Positions 42,385-50,815 of a stretch of DNA of 64,000 nucleotides are shown here, piece by piece. Made by a program: the position numbers and the translations under genes. The DNA is from Ruegeria atlantica. Its GTDB lineage: Bacteria; Pseudomonadota; Alphaproteobacteria; Rhodobacterales; Rhodobacteraceae. Position 1 is the stretch's first letter, and each line of letters starts with the position of its first letter. The notes below the pieces were generated by a model, which made no database searches, was not told the origin of the DNA, and was given only the letters and a program-made list of their open reading frames with translations. The stretch is from the NCBI RefSeq assembly GCF_013032005.1, contig NZ_WQBE01000016.1, positions 1 to 64,000 on the forward strand. Direction: 5' to 3'.

Positions 42385-43887
42385 TCAGACAACTTTTCCA
42401 CCGTTAATATTGAATTCAGCCCCCGTACAAATTCCGGATGGCCATCTGGTTGTCATGGTTTTGAGTCGGGTATTGAATCGCACCCCTTCCATGCCGTGGA
42501 TATGATGGTCGCCGAACAGGGACCGCTTCCACCCTCCGAAAGAGTGATAAGCGACCGGAACCGGGATTGGCACATTTACTCCGACCATACCTATGCGCAC
42601 GCGCGCCCAGAAATCACGCGCAGCGTCACCGTCACGGGTGAAGATCGCCGTCCCGTTTCCATATTCATGATCGTTTATCAGACCAACTGCGTCTTCGTAA
42701 CTGGCGGCTCGCACCACGGAAAGGACCGGCCCAAAGATTTCATCCTTGTAGATGGGCATATCAGGCGTCACTCGATCAAACAGGCACCCGCCGATGAAAT
42801 AGCCGTCTTCGTACCCCTGTAACGAGATTTCGCGCCCGTCGACAACAAGCTCGGCACCCTTTTCAAGGCCCTGTTCAATATAGGAGTGGATGTGGTCGTA
42901 GCTTTGCTTGCTGATCACGGGACCAAGTTCTGAGGACGGGTCGGTAAATGGCGCAACTTTCAAAGCCCGCACCCTGGGTGCCAGTACGTCGATCAGCCGA
43001 TCTGCAGTGTCTTCACCAACGGGTACGGCAACGGAAATGGCCATACATTGCTCACCCGCAGAGCCATAGGCCGACCCAATGAGCGCGTCCGAAACCTGTT
43101 CCAAATCCGCATCCGGCATAACGACCAGATGATTTTTTGCGCCACACAACGCCTGCACGCGTTTCCCGTTCGCAGAGCCACGCGAGTATATGTAACGCCC
43201 AATTGCCGTTGAGCCGACAAAGCTGACCGCTTCAACCAATGGATGATCCAAAAGCGCATCCACGGCCACTTTATCCCCATTCACGACGTTGAAAACGCCC
43301 GGTGGCAACCCGGCCTGCGCCAGTAATTCCGCGATGCGCATCACGACCGAGGGGTCTTTTTCGGAAGGCTTCAGCACGAAGGTATTTCCACAGGCAATGG
43401 CCACCGGATACATCCAAAGCGGGACCATGGCGGGAAAATTGAAGGGTGTTACACCTGCAACAACGCCCAAAGGCTGTCTGACAGAAAAACAATCTACGTT
43501 TGCTGCAACGGCCTCTGAATACTCGCCTTTAAGAAGCTGAGGAATCCCACACGCGAATTCGACAACCTCGATACCGCGCGCAATCTCGCCTTTTGCGTCC
43601 GGCAGAGTTTTTCCATGTTCTGACGACAGCAGTTCAGCCAGTTCATTGGTATGTTTTTTGAGAAGATCGCGAAACTCGAACATGACCATCGCGCGTTTGG
43701 CAGGCGGTGTTGCCGCCCAGCCCGGCGCCGCCTCAGCCGCTGTTCTAACGATGGTGTCTACGTCTTCGACAGAGGCCAGCGTTGCCTTTCCGGTCACTGC
43801 CCCGGTGGCCGGGTTTACAATTTCAGAAATCCTGTTGCTCGCACCTGGCCAAAATTCGTTGGATACAAAGTGCCCCAGAATATTCAT
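42385..43887 (-). CDS. CoA-acylating methylmalonate-semialdehyde dehydrogenase (MmsA/IolA)
   Basis: A 500-residue ALDH-superfamily enzyme that converts methylmalonate or malonate semialdehyde to propionyl-CoA or acetyl-CoA with CO2 release. GVVAGVTPFNFPAMVPLWMYPVA is the NAD-domain signature. The catalytic Cys lies in GSAGEQCMAISVAVPVG (near residue 285), and the C-terminal SFGGWKRSLFGDHHIHG region is typical of MmsA. It is about 180 nt downstream of a MocR gene on the same strand and upstream of a TRAP operon. It may finish degradation of valine, inositol, beta-alanine or a related substrate. Confidence 0.92.
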   Translation of the reverse strand: MNILGHFVSNEFWPGASNRISEIVNPATGAVTGKATLASVEDVDTIVRTAAEAAPGWAATPPAKRAMVMFEFRDLLKKHTNELAELLSSEHGKTLPDAKGEIARGIEVVEFACGIPQLLKGEYSEAVAANVDCFSVRQPLGVVAGVTPFNFPAMVPLWMYPVAIACGNTFVLKPSEKDPSVVMRIAELLAQAGLPPGVFNVVNGDKVAVDALLDHPLVEAVSFVGSTAIGRYIYSRGSANGKRVQALCGAKNHLVVMPDADLEQVSDALIGSAYGSAGEQCMAISVAVPVGEDTADRLIDVLAPRVRALKVAPFTDPSSELGPVISKQSYDHIHSYIEQGLEKGAELVVDGREISLQGYEDGYFIGGCLFDRVTPDMPIYKDEIFGPVLSVVRAASYEDAVGLINDHEYGNGTAIFTRDGDAARDFWARVRIGMVGVNVPIPVPVAYHSFGGWKRSLFGDHHIHGMEGVRFNTRLKTMTTRWPSGICTGAEFNINGGKVV

Positions 43888-44066
43888 CTCTCACCTCGCT
43901 ACATTCGACCTGACGGACCTATGGGCGCGGTAAATCAATAATAAAATAACTTGCTTTCGCGTGGGCAAGTGACTCGATCAGACCAGCCCGATTGGCCTTG
44001 CCCATCAATAAAGGTAAGTTTGTTGGCCTGTTGGATAGACACAGATGAGTTTAAGTGTGGGCACAG

Positions 44067-45644
44067 CTAGAGCGCATCAATGGCGCTGCGCAAGGTGCGA
44101 AGACCCTGTTCGATATTGCCTGCCGGAACGGCGGAAATGCCAAGCCTGAAGGTTTTTTCACCCTTTTTTTCATCAGAAAAACAGACGCTTGACGGCTCGA
44201 TAATCACGCCCCTTTGACGTGCAGCTTCCGCGATTTGATAGGCGCTGTGACCTTGGGTGCTGCGGAAGAAAAAGTTCGTGCTGCCATATTCGTATTGCAA
44301 CTCGAAATCGGGAAACAGCTCTTGGATGACCTGCGATGCGACGTGCCAGCGTTCGTTGAAAATCTGGTGCATCTTGGCCCGGTGCGTCTCATGATGACCA
44401 AAACGCAGGAACAGAGATGCGGTGTGTTGAATGACGTGCGGTGGATGGCGGATCATCATTCCGCGTAGGGCGCGCGCTTCTTGCACCAAAGATTCCTGGG
44501 CGACCAGATAGCCCAGCCGCAGACCCGGAGCCAAGCTTTTTGAAAGGCTGCCAGTATAGATCACCCGCCCCTGAGAATGCCCACTATACAAAGGAAGCAG
44601 ACTGTTCTCATCAAAGTCCATGTCACCTTCATAATCGTCTTCGATAATCAGGAAATCTTCCTTCTTTGCCATGTCCAGTAGCTGACGTTTTCGGGTCTGC
44701 GACATAGACAGAACTGTTGGCATCTGACGGTTTGGCGTCACATAGACCAGATCGCATCCGGCCAGTCTTTCATCGACAACAAGACCCTCACTGTCGACGG
44801 GGATGAACCGGACCTCATCAAAGGTCTGCTCGAATATGTTACGCGCGTCGGCATATCCTGGATCCTCAATTGCAACGACGCGGCCAAAGCCACGCAGCAA
44901 AGCCGCCACTATATAGATGGCCTGCTGCGCACCCATGGTAATCAGCACGTTTTCAGGCTTGGCGACGATGCCTCTATGCGGCAACAACCGGCTACAGATT
45001 TGTTCAACAAAGGTGTCGGAATCACGATACTGGTTGTCACCTGTCCAATTGCTGAGGTCGCGCATGTTCAACGCCAGTCGGGAACATTCACGCCATTCAG
45101 CCAAAGGAAACCTGTTCGAGGCCGCCTGGTTGCACACGAACGGGAACTGATAGTCCGGCCAATCCGCAGGCCGCGTGATACAGCCTGCTTTGGATGGCAA
45201 ACGCCTTCTGGTTATTCTTTCGACGATGTTCGGGAAATTCGCGTTGATCTCTTGATCTGCCTTGGCCTGCGTCCGGTTCAGATTGAGAGAGACATAGTAG
45301 CCAGATTTTGGCTTCGAAATGATCGTACCTTCGTCAACAAGCCTGGAATATGCACCCAACACCGAGTTCACAGACACCTTGAGATCGCGCGCAAGTGCTC
45401 TGCAGGAGGGCAATTTCGCTCCATTTTGCAGTACGCCGCTTGAAATCAAATAAGCCAACTCTGCGCGTATCTGATCGCGTATACCTAATGCGTCATCGCG
45501 GTCGATGTTCATCACATTGACCAGATTTGACGCCGAACGCTGTGCATCGGATGCCTCTGGTTGATTTTTGCAAGAGAGATTTTTGCTCATCGTGAACTGG
45601 CCATTTGATAAAACACAAGACGCATGATTATTGTGATCCTGCAT
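44067..45644 (-). CDS. MocR/GabR-type PLP-dependent transcriptional regulator
   Basis: A 525-residue fusion. A GntR winged HTH covers about residues 50-120 (LPSCRALARDLKVSVNSVLGAYSRL), then a fold-type I aminotransferase-like domain covers about 160-520. The PLP lysine is in YTGSLSKSLAPGLRLGY. MocR regulators sense amino compounds through PLP (GabR, TauR, EnuR). The N-terminus is long and Met-rich, so the true start may be an internal ATG such as the one giving MNIDRDD. The downstream semialdehyde dehydrogenase and perhaps the TRAP operon are likely targets. Confidence 0.9.
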   Translation of the reverse strand: MQDHNNHASCVLSNGQFTMSKNLSCKNQPEASDAQRSASNLVNVMNIDRDDALGIRDQIRAELAYLISSGVLQNGAKLPSCRALARDLKVSVNSVLGAYSRLVDEGTIISKPKSGYYVSLNLNRTQAKADQEINANFPNIVERITRRRLPSKAGCITRPADWPDYQFPFVCNQAASNRFPLAEWRECSRLALNMRDLSNWTGDNQYRDSDTFVEQICSRLLPHRGIVAKPENVLITMGAQQAIYIVAALLRGFGRVVAIEDPGYADARNIFEQTFDEVRFIPVDSEGLVVDERLAGCDLVYVTPNRQMPTVLSMSQTRKRQLLDMAKKEDFLIIEDDYEGDMDFDENSLLPLYSGHSQGRVIYTGSLSKSLAPGLRLGYLVAQESLVQEARALRGMMIRHPPHVIQHTASLFLRFGHHETHRAKMHQIFNERWHVASQVIQELFPDFELQYEYGSTNFFFRSTQGHSAYQIAEAARQRGVIIEPSSVCFSDEKKGEKTFRLGISAVPAGNIEQGLRTLRSAIDAL

Positions 45645-46141
45645 CCGAGTTTTGGGGGCTACGCGAATTGTGTACGTATCCCGGAATATAGAAAGCCTCT
45701 GGGCTTCCCATTCTCAAAACCGACATCCGACAAAGGGTAGCGCCTTGCCAAAGCATTGTGAAAGGTCAATCGAGCTCTGTTCAGGCTGATCAATGATGTG
45801 ATTGCCCAGCTTGAAGTCAGAATTGCCCCACAAACCGCAAATCGCCGACGATAAAGAAGGGCTTGAACAAGCCTGAAACAGGTCGGCCAGTGTATTCCCG
45901 TTGTAGACTGGCAATAGCCTGAGATTGCCTGGTTCCATAAACACCCCTTTTATCGCATGTTTGCTCGGACTGTACTGCGATGGTCTCACCCTATCACTGA
46001 CTACGCAAGATTCGTTCACGTGAAGATTCGCGGGTTAACATGGGGGTTTTCCCCATGTTTCTTAAGAAAAAAGGTGCGGGGCCTCATTCTTCGTCAGCTG
46101 TGGCTTAGTTCACCTCATCTGGCAACATCAAGGTGCTGAAC
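45645..46141. other. Intergenic region between MocR and LysR genes
   Basis: About 500 bp. A minus-strand frame ends at 45714; from an internal ATG at 45938 it has AAAAGGGG upstream and would give about 74 residues, but I see no homology and its composition is not clearly coding. A strong hairpin and a palindrome at 46037-46069 lie nearer the LysR stop. Confidence 0.4.
46037..46069. terminator. Hairpin plus adjoining palindrome downstream of the LysR gene
   Basis: AACATGGGG (46037-46045) and CCCCATGTT (46051-46059) form a perfect 9-bp stem with a 5-nt loop. It is joined to TTTCTTAAGAAA (46058-46069), a perfect 12-bp palindrome followed by As. It is about 80 nt past the LysR stop on the minus strand. 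The T-run is on the wrong side for classic minus-strand termination, so its role is uncertain. Confidence 0.4.
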
Positions 46142-47011
46142 TCAGAACTGCTGCCGAAGCCAAGAATTGAACGCTTCGATTTGTGGGCGAACAGCAGCGC
46201 GGTGATCTGTTCTAATGAGGTAATGAGATTGCTCCAATGCTACCGCTTCGCCAGCGATACGAATGTTCTGTCCGGCCGCCATCGCCCGTGCCGCAAAACG
46301 TTCAATGACCACGGCACACCCCAAACCAGCACCAACCATTTCGATCGCGGCGGTTGAGGTGTCGGTCACCAGCCGCGCACTAGGGCGCGTTGATTCCAGC
46401 GAAAAGGCGGAAAGGTAGCGCGCCCAATGATCGTCAAAACCCAAGATATGAATTGATGGGTGCTGCAGTAAGTCCTTGGGCCCTTTTATCATTTCATGGG
46501 ACACGGCACTGACAATCGGGACAATCGCCTCGTCCGAAAGCGGCTCCAAATTAGGGCCTGCATAGTCTTTGGACGCTAAGACGATATCAACATCGACCGG
46601 GTGTTGTTCCGAGGAATCCTTCCAGATCGAGGTTAAAAGTTTGACGCTGGTGTCGGGATGGTCGCGCAGAAAGCCATCCAACCTTGGAGACAACCACATG
46701 ATGAAGGCCATCGAGGCACGTATAGTGATCGTTGCAGCCCCGCGGGGACCAAATAGGCCGGTCGTCGACATCTCAATCGTGCCCAGTGCTTCGCGGACAG
46801 GCAGTAAGTAAGCTTTGCCCACATCGGTCAATTGCAGACTTTTGGGGCGGCGCACGAACAGCTTATCGCCCAGCTGTGCCTCAAGGGCTTTGATATGCTG
46901 GCTTACGGCAGTCTGTGTCAGGCCGATTTCTTGACTCGCAGATGTGAAGCTCAGCAATCGCGCTGCGGCTTCGAAACTCCGCAACCAGTTGAGGTTCAGA
47001 TTGTGGCGCAT
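46142..47011 (-). CDS. LysR-family regulator (GcvA-like)
   Basis: A 289-residue LysR regulator. LNWLRSFEAAARLLSFTSAS is the GcvA-group N-terminus, the recognition helix reads LTQTAVSQHIKALE, and the effector domain runs from about residue 90. It is divergent from the 2OG oxygenase/cysteine hydrolase pair, with 129 bp between starts, and is the natural regulator of that pair. The 15-bp dyad just upstream may be its binding site. Confidence 0.92.
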   Translation of the reverse strand: MRHNLNLNWLRSFEAAARLLSFTSASQEIGLTQTAVSQHIKALEAQLGDKLFVRRPKSLQLTDVGKAYLLPVREALGTIEMSTTGLFGPRGAATITIRASMAFIMWLSPRLDGFLRDHPDTSVKLLTSIWKDSSEQHPVDVDIVLASKDYAGPNLEPLSDEAIVPIVSAVSHEMIKGPKDLLQHPSIHILGFDDHWARYLSAFSLESTRPSARLVTDTSTAAIEMVGAGLGCAVVIERFAARAMAAGQNIRIAGEAVALEQSHYLIRTDHRAAVRPQIEAFNSWLRQQF

Positions 47012-47019
47012 CAGCTTTC

Positions 47020-47034
47020 CATAAAAAATTTATG
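47020..47034. promoter_or_regulatory. Candidate LysR operator (CATAAA-N3-TTTATG)
   Basis: CATAAA (47020-47025) and TTTATG (47029-47034) form a perfect inverted repeat 8 bp upstream of the LysR start, inside the 129-bp divergent gap. LTTR recognition sites are AT-rich dyads of this size. This is symmetry and position evidence only. Confidence 0.45.
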
Positions 47035-47140
47035 TTCATGGGCGCGTTTTGTTTCGTTTTATCTGATCAAGACTGCTCTGCATAGTATCGGGATGTGCGA
47101 CCGCGCACTGACCGGTTGAGTTTTCCTGAAGGAGATCATC

Positions 47141-48001
47141 ATGACTGACACCAGCCAATCCAAACGGGATGTCGCTCTGGATTTTGTAGACCTCGACCGC
47201 TACCCGATTGCCGATCTGGACAATGGCCCGGGTGCAGAATTATTAGCCCAATGTCAGCTCAGCATCGACACCAACGGCTGGTGCAATCTGGATGGCTTTC
47301 TGCATTCCAAGGCTTTGAAACAAATGAATTCAGAGGCAAACACCCTGCTTCCGACGGCGGAGATTTTGCACGTGAAGCGAAACATCTATCAGGGGGCGAT
47401 TGACCCTTCGCTGCCTGACGATGATCCGCGCCGAAAAGAATTCATCCATAGCGCCGTGCAGCTTGCAGATGATCAAATACCGGCAGAGTCCGGCCTCAAG
47501 CAGCTGTACCAGTCAGAAATTTTGACCGAGTTTGTGCGGCGGGTGCAGATGAAAGACCAACTGTATCGATGCGCGGATGAGTTTCAGGCGCTCAACGTCG
47601 TCGCCCTGCAACCCGGAAGCGGACATGCCTGGCACTATGATACGACCGAATGCACTGTCACGCTGTTGTTGCAGGCTGCCGAAAAAGGTGGTGAGTTCAC
47701 CTTTATTCCAAATTCCCGGACAGACTCGGATGAAGACCGAGAGGCGGTGGACCGCTTGTTGGATGGGGACTTGTCTCATGCCCAGACCTTCGCGCGCGGG
47801 GCGGGAACGCTGACGTTGTTCCGTGGCGGGTACTCGTTACATGGCGTGACCAAGGTTGAAGGAGACCGCCCCCGTATTACGGCCACGATGACTTATGACG
47901 AACAGCCCGACCGCGAAATCGGGGATGAGATCAACATTCGCATATACGGCAAGCGGGTGGAGAACATACTGGCCAGCCGCAAGGCTGAAACCACGGGCTA
48001 A
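47141..48001 (+). CDS. 2OG-Fe(II) oxygenase-like protein (ArpA-like)
   Basis: A 286-residue double-stranded beta-helix protein. The iron triad looks complete: H165 and D167 in AWHYDTTE, and H234 in SLHGV; an Arg in GDRPRI (R243 or R245) can bind the 2-oxoglutarate carboxylate. EKGGEFTFIPNSRTDSDED is a conserved insert of this subgroup. Members are annotated as HalD/ArpA-like oxygenases that may hydroxylate an amino acid or amine, but I know no firm substrate. It is coupled to a cysteine hydrolase 12 nt downstream. GGAGATCATC precedes the ATG. Confidence 0.8.
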   Translation: MTDTSQSKRDVALDFVDLDRYPIADLDNGPGAELLAQCQLSIDTNGWCNLDGFLHSKALKQMNSEANTLLPTAEILHVKRNIYQGAIDPSLPDDDPRRKEFIHSAVQLADDQIPAESGLKQLYQSEILTEFVRRVQMKDQLYRCADEFQALNVVALQPGSGHAWHYDTTECTVTLLLQAAEKGGEFTFIPNSRTDSDEDREAVDRLLDGDLSHAQTFARGAGTLTLFRGGYSLHGVTKVEGDRPRITATMTYDEQPDREIGDEINIRIYGKRVENILASRKAETTG

Positions 48002-48013
48002 GGACGGAAAAGA

Positions 48014-48562
48014 ATGAAAACCGCACTTTTGGTGATTGATGTTCAAATGGCCCTGGCGCACGAGGATGCTTTGGGCACGGAACGGTCATGTCCCGAGGCA
48101 GAAAGCAATATTACCCAGCTGCTGGAAAAATTCCGCCGCGACGGCAGCACGGTCGTCCATATTCACCACCATGGTACGGATCCCGAGGACCCGTTTCACC
48201 CCGACGCCCCGGGGTGTGCAGTTCAACCATTCGCGGCCCCGGCGACCGATGAGCCTATCGTCGTCAAGACCGGCAGCAGCGGTTTTGTGGGAACACCATT
48301 GCAGGCAATTCTGCAAGACGCTGGCGTCGAGCGTGTTATCCTGTGCGGTGCGACCGCCAATCATTGTGTAGAATCGACCACGCGCAGTGCAGCTGATCTT
48401 GGCTTTCAGCCAATCTATGCAGCCGATGCTGTTTGGACTTATGGGCTTACCGGCCCGGACGGAAAATCCCACAATGCCACTCAAGTTCATTCGGTTAGCA
48501 TGGCAACGCTTGACGGTGAAATCGCGGATGTGAAATCCACAAACGACATTCTGGCCCAATAA
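48014..48562 (+). CDS. Cysteine hydrolase (isochorismatase family)
   Basis: A 182-residue alpha/beta hydrolase-like amidase. The catalytic triad is D9, K85 and C118 (CGATANHCVESTTRSAADLGF), the amidohydrolase type rather than the isochorismate vinyl-ether type. It would hydrolyse an amide, such as a nicotinamide-, ureido- or carbamoyl-like compound. It lies 12 nt after the 2OG oxygenase gene, so the two may act in one pathway on a nitrogen compound (inference). Confidence 0.9.
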   Translation: MKTALLVIDVQMALAHEDALGTERSCPEAESNITQLLEKFRRDGSTVVHIHHHGTDPEDPFHPDAPGCAVQPFAAPATDEPIVVKTGSSGFVGTPLQAILQDAGVERVILCGATANHCVESTTRSAADLGFQPIYAADAVWTYGLTGPDGKSHNATQVHSVSMATLDGEIADVKSTNDILAQ

Positions 48563-48760
48563 CACTGGCGATCAAAAAGAAGCGCTGCGTTGATTAATGA
48601 TAAGTCAGAATTCAAAAGCATGATTTCTCAACACTTTTTCGTTTTTTCCGTCGTGAAAGAATTAGCAGACTGAACCGAAACGTCCGCCGACAAATTACCT
48701 AGTCAACTAGCGCCTTTTTCAGAAACAAGCACCTCTGATCGGGCTGCGCGCCCGGGCAGT

Positions 48761-50653
48761 TCAGTAGATGACGTTAAGCATCAACAAGGAAACAACCAGG
48801 AACAGAATTGTCATAACTCCACCCGAGCGCACAAAATCCATAACCTTGTAACCTGCAGGGCCCATAATCAGCGCGTTGACCTGATGGGTTGGAATAATAA
48901 AGCTGTTCGAGGTCGAGATTGCTACGGTCAGTGCAAAGACAGCTGGGTTGCCTCCTGCCGCCACCGCAATCGAAATGGCAAGCGGCACAAGCAAGACAGT
49001 GGCCCCGACATTCGACATGACCAACGAAAAGGCTGTGGCCAATATCGCGACACCAGCCTGCAGCGCCCATATCGGCCAGCCGTTTAGAATGATCATGATT
49101 TGCTGGGCAATCCATGCCGCCGTTCCGGTGTTTTGCACCGCCTGCCCAAGCGGTATGAGACAGGCCAGCAGGAATACGGTGTTCCATCCGACTGCGCGAT
49201 AGGCCTCATCCACACTCAGTACACGTGTGAGCATCATTCCCGCGGCTCCGGTAAGCAGGCACAACGACAAACGAACGTCGGTGAACAAAATCAGCGACAG
49301 GGAAATTGCGAAAAAGGCCAAGGCCCAACCGACCTTCTGCGGCCGCAATTCATCCTGCGGAAAATCCGTTGTCACGACGACAAAATCAGGATCACGCTTA
49401 ATGCGCATCAGGTTGTCCCATCGGGTATGTGCAACAAGCATGTCCCCTGCGTGAAATTCCTCGAGCCCGATCTGAGTGGATTCGTGCGTGTCGGTTTCAA
49501 CATGGCTAAGCGTTTCTTCACCGCGGTGAATTGCAAGCAACGACATGCCATAGGTCTTGCGAAACAAAAGCTCGCGCGGGCATTTTCCGATCAGTTTGCT
49601 ATCGGGCGTCACAACGACTTCGGCTATGCCGGCATTGGTCGGCGCAAATTCTTCAACGAAGATATCCAAATCCGGCAGAACCGTTAGACCGAATTTCAGT
49701 GCAAATTGTTCTACATCCCAGCGGTTTCCGATGATGGCCAATCTGCAAGGTGCTGCAATCTCGGCGGTCAGGACTTGAACCATCGACGTTTTGCCACGAT
49801 AAAACGTAGAGATTATGTATAGGTGTTCTTCGTGGTTGATATCAGCCAGAATGCGCCCCACCAGCGGGCTATCTTCGGGCACGATCACCTCGAAAACATC
49901 TGCCTGCAGCCCGTACACCCGTTGCAAATATTCCTGCGTACCCTGCCCTGTGCCGGTACTGTCAGATCCGGTATCGCCCGGTAATACCCACCGCCCAAGC
50001 AGCAGAAAATACGCGATCCCAGTTAAGATCAGGACCGCTCCGATTGGTGTAACCGAAAAAAGACCAAATGGTTCAATCTGCTGATCAGCGGGCAGACCCT
50101 TGTTTGCAGTGATGACGAGATCGTTAAGCAAAATCAGCGGTGATGAGCCCACCATTGTCATCGTGCCGCCCAAAATGGCGCAAAACCCCATGGGCATCAG
50201 CAAGCGGGACAGCGGAATTCCGGACCTAGAGGAAATTCGGCTGACCACGGGCAAGAACAATGCGGCCGCACCGACGTTCTGCATAAAGGATGAAATAACG
50301 CCGACCGTGCCCGAAACAATTGGCAGCACCCGGTTCTCGGCGGTGCCCCCATATTTCAATATGACCGCCGCAACTTTGTTCATGATGCCGGTTTTATCCA
50401 GACCCGCCCCCACGATCATAACCGCGATGATGGATATCACCGCATTGGACGCAAATCCGTCGAACAGTTGCGAAACATTGGCAAGGTTCTCAAGCCCCGG
50501 AGCGTAGCTAAGAAGGCCGACCAGAACCAAAACCAGTATCGCAGAAAGGTCTATTCTGACAATTTCCGATACGAAAAGGAAAACGGTGAAGGCCAACAAA
50601 GCGCACACCACTCCCATCTCGAACGTGAAGGTTACGTGTTCCACTATATTCAC
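48761..50653 (-). CDS. SLC13-family permease with TrkA-C (RCK) domains
   Basis: A 630-residue divided permease. An N-terminal half of about six helices (1-220) includes SSFMQNVGAAALFLPVV and GGTMTMVGSSPLILLNDLV. Two cytoplasmic TrkA_C domains (about 255-420) follow, then a C-terminal half of five to six helices with NTGTAAWIAQQI and MSNVGATVLLVPLAI. The family carries sulfate, dicarboxylates or sulfonates with Na+. The RCK-like domains suggest ligand gating. It is convergent with the cysteine hydrolase, so it is not clearly part of that operon. A degenerate SLC13 piece also lies at 37503. Confidence 0.9.
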   Translation of the reverse strand: MNIVEHVTFTFEMGVVCALLAFTVFLFVSEIVRIDLSAILVLVLVGLLSYAPGLENLANVSQLFDGFASNAVISIIAVMIVGAGLDKTGIMNKVAAVILKYGGTAENRVLPIVSGTVGVISSFMQNVGAAALFLPVVSRISSRSGIPLSRLLMPMGFCAILGGTMTMVGSSPLILLNDLVITANKGLPADQQIEPFGLFSVTPIGAVLILTGIAYFLLLGRWVLPGDTGSDSTGTGQGTQEYLQRVYGLQADVFEVIVPEDSPLVGRILADINHEEHLYIISTFYRGKTSMVQVLTAEIAAPCRLAIIGNRWDVEQFALKFGLTVLPDLDIFVEEFAPTNAGIAEVVVTPDSKLIGKCPRELLFRKTYGMSLLAIHRGEETLSHVETDTHESTQIGLEEFHAGDMLVAHTRWDNLMRIKRDPDFVVVTTDFPQDELRPQKVGWALAFFAISLSLILFTDVRLSLCLLTGAAGMMLTRVLSVDEAYRAVGWNTVFLLACLIPLGQAVQNTGTAAWIAQQIMIILNGWPIWALQAGVAILATAFSLVMSNVGATVLLVPLAISIAVAAGGNPAVFALTVAISTSNSFIIPTHQVNALIMGPAGYKVMDFVRSGGVMTILFLVVSLLMLNVIY

Positions 50654-50815
50654 CGAGACATTGTCAATTTTGCTTTAAATTGAACAACTAAACTATCAAG
50701 CTCGCGCTGTCATGATGTTTCAGTATTTACCGGCAAAACGAAACAAAATTTCAAGGCGATGACGCCAGAAAACACAGTGACGAGCGCCTCACGCCTCAAA
50801 CATCCTAAGGAAACA

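Noticed and set aside
38302-45644. Ectoine (ueh/eut) cluster
   Set aside because: The MocR-TRAP-Usp combination is similar, but the gene order differs and no ectoine hydrolase or deacetylase genes are present.
45714-46019. 101-residue minus-strand frame
   Set aside because: An internal ATG has a fair ribosome-binding site, but there is no recognisable domain, and composition is not clearly coding. It is mentioned only in the region entry.
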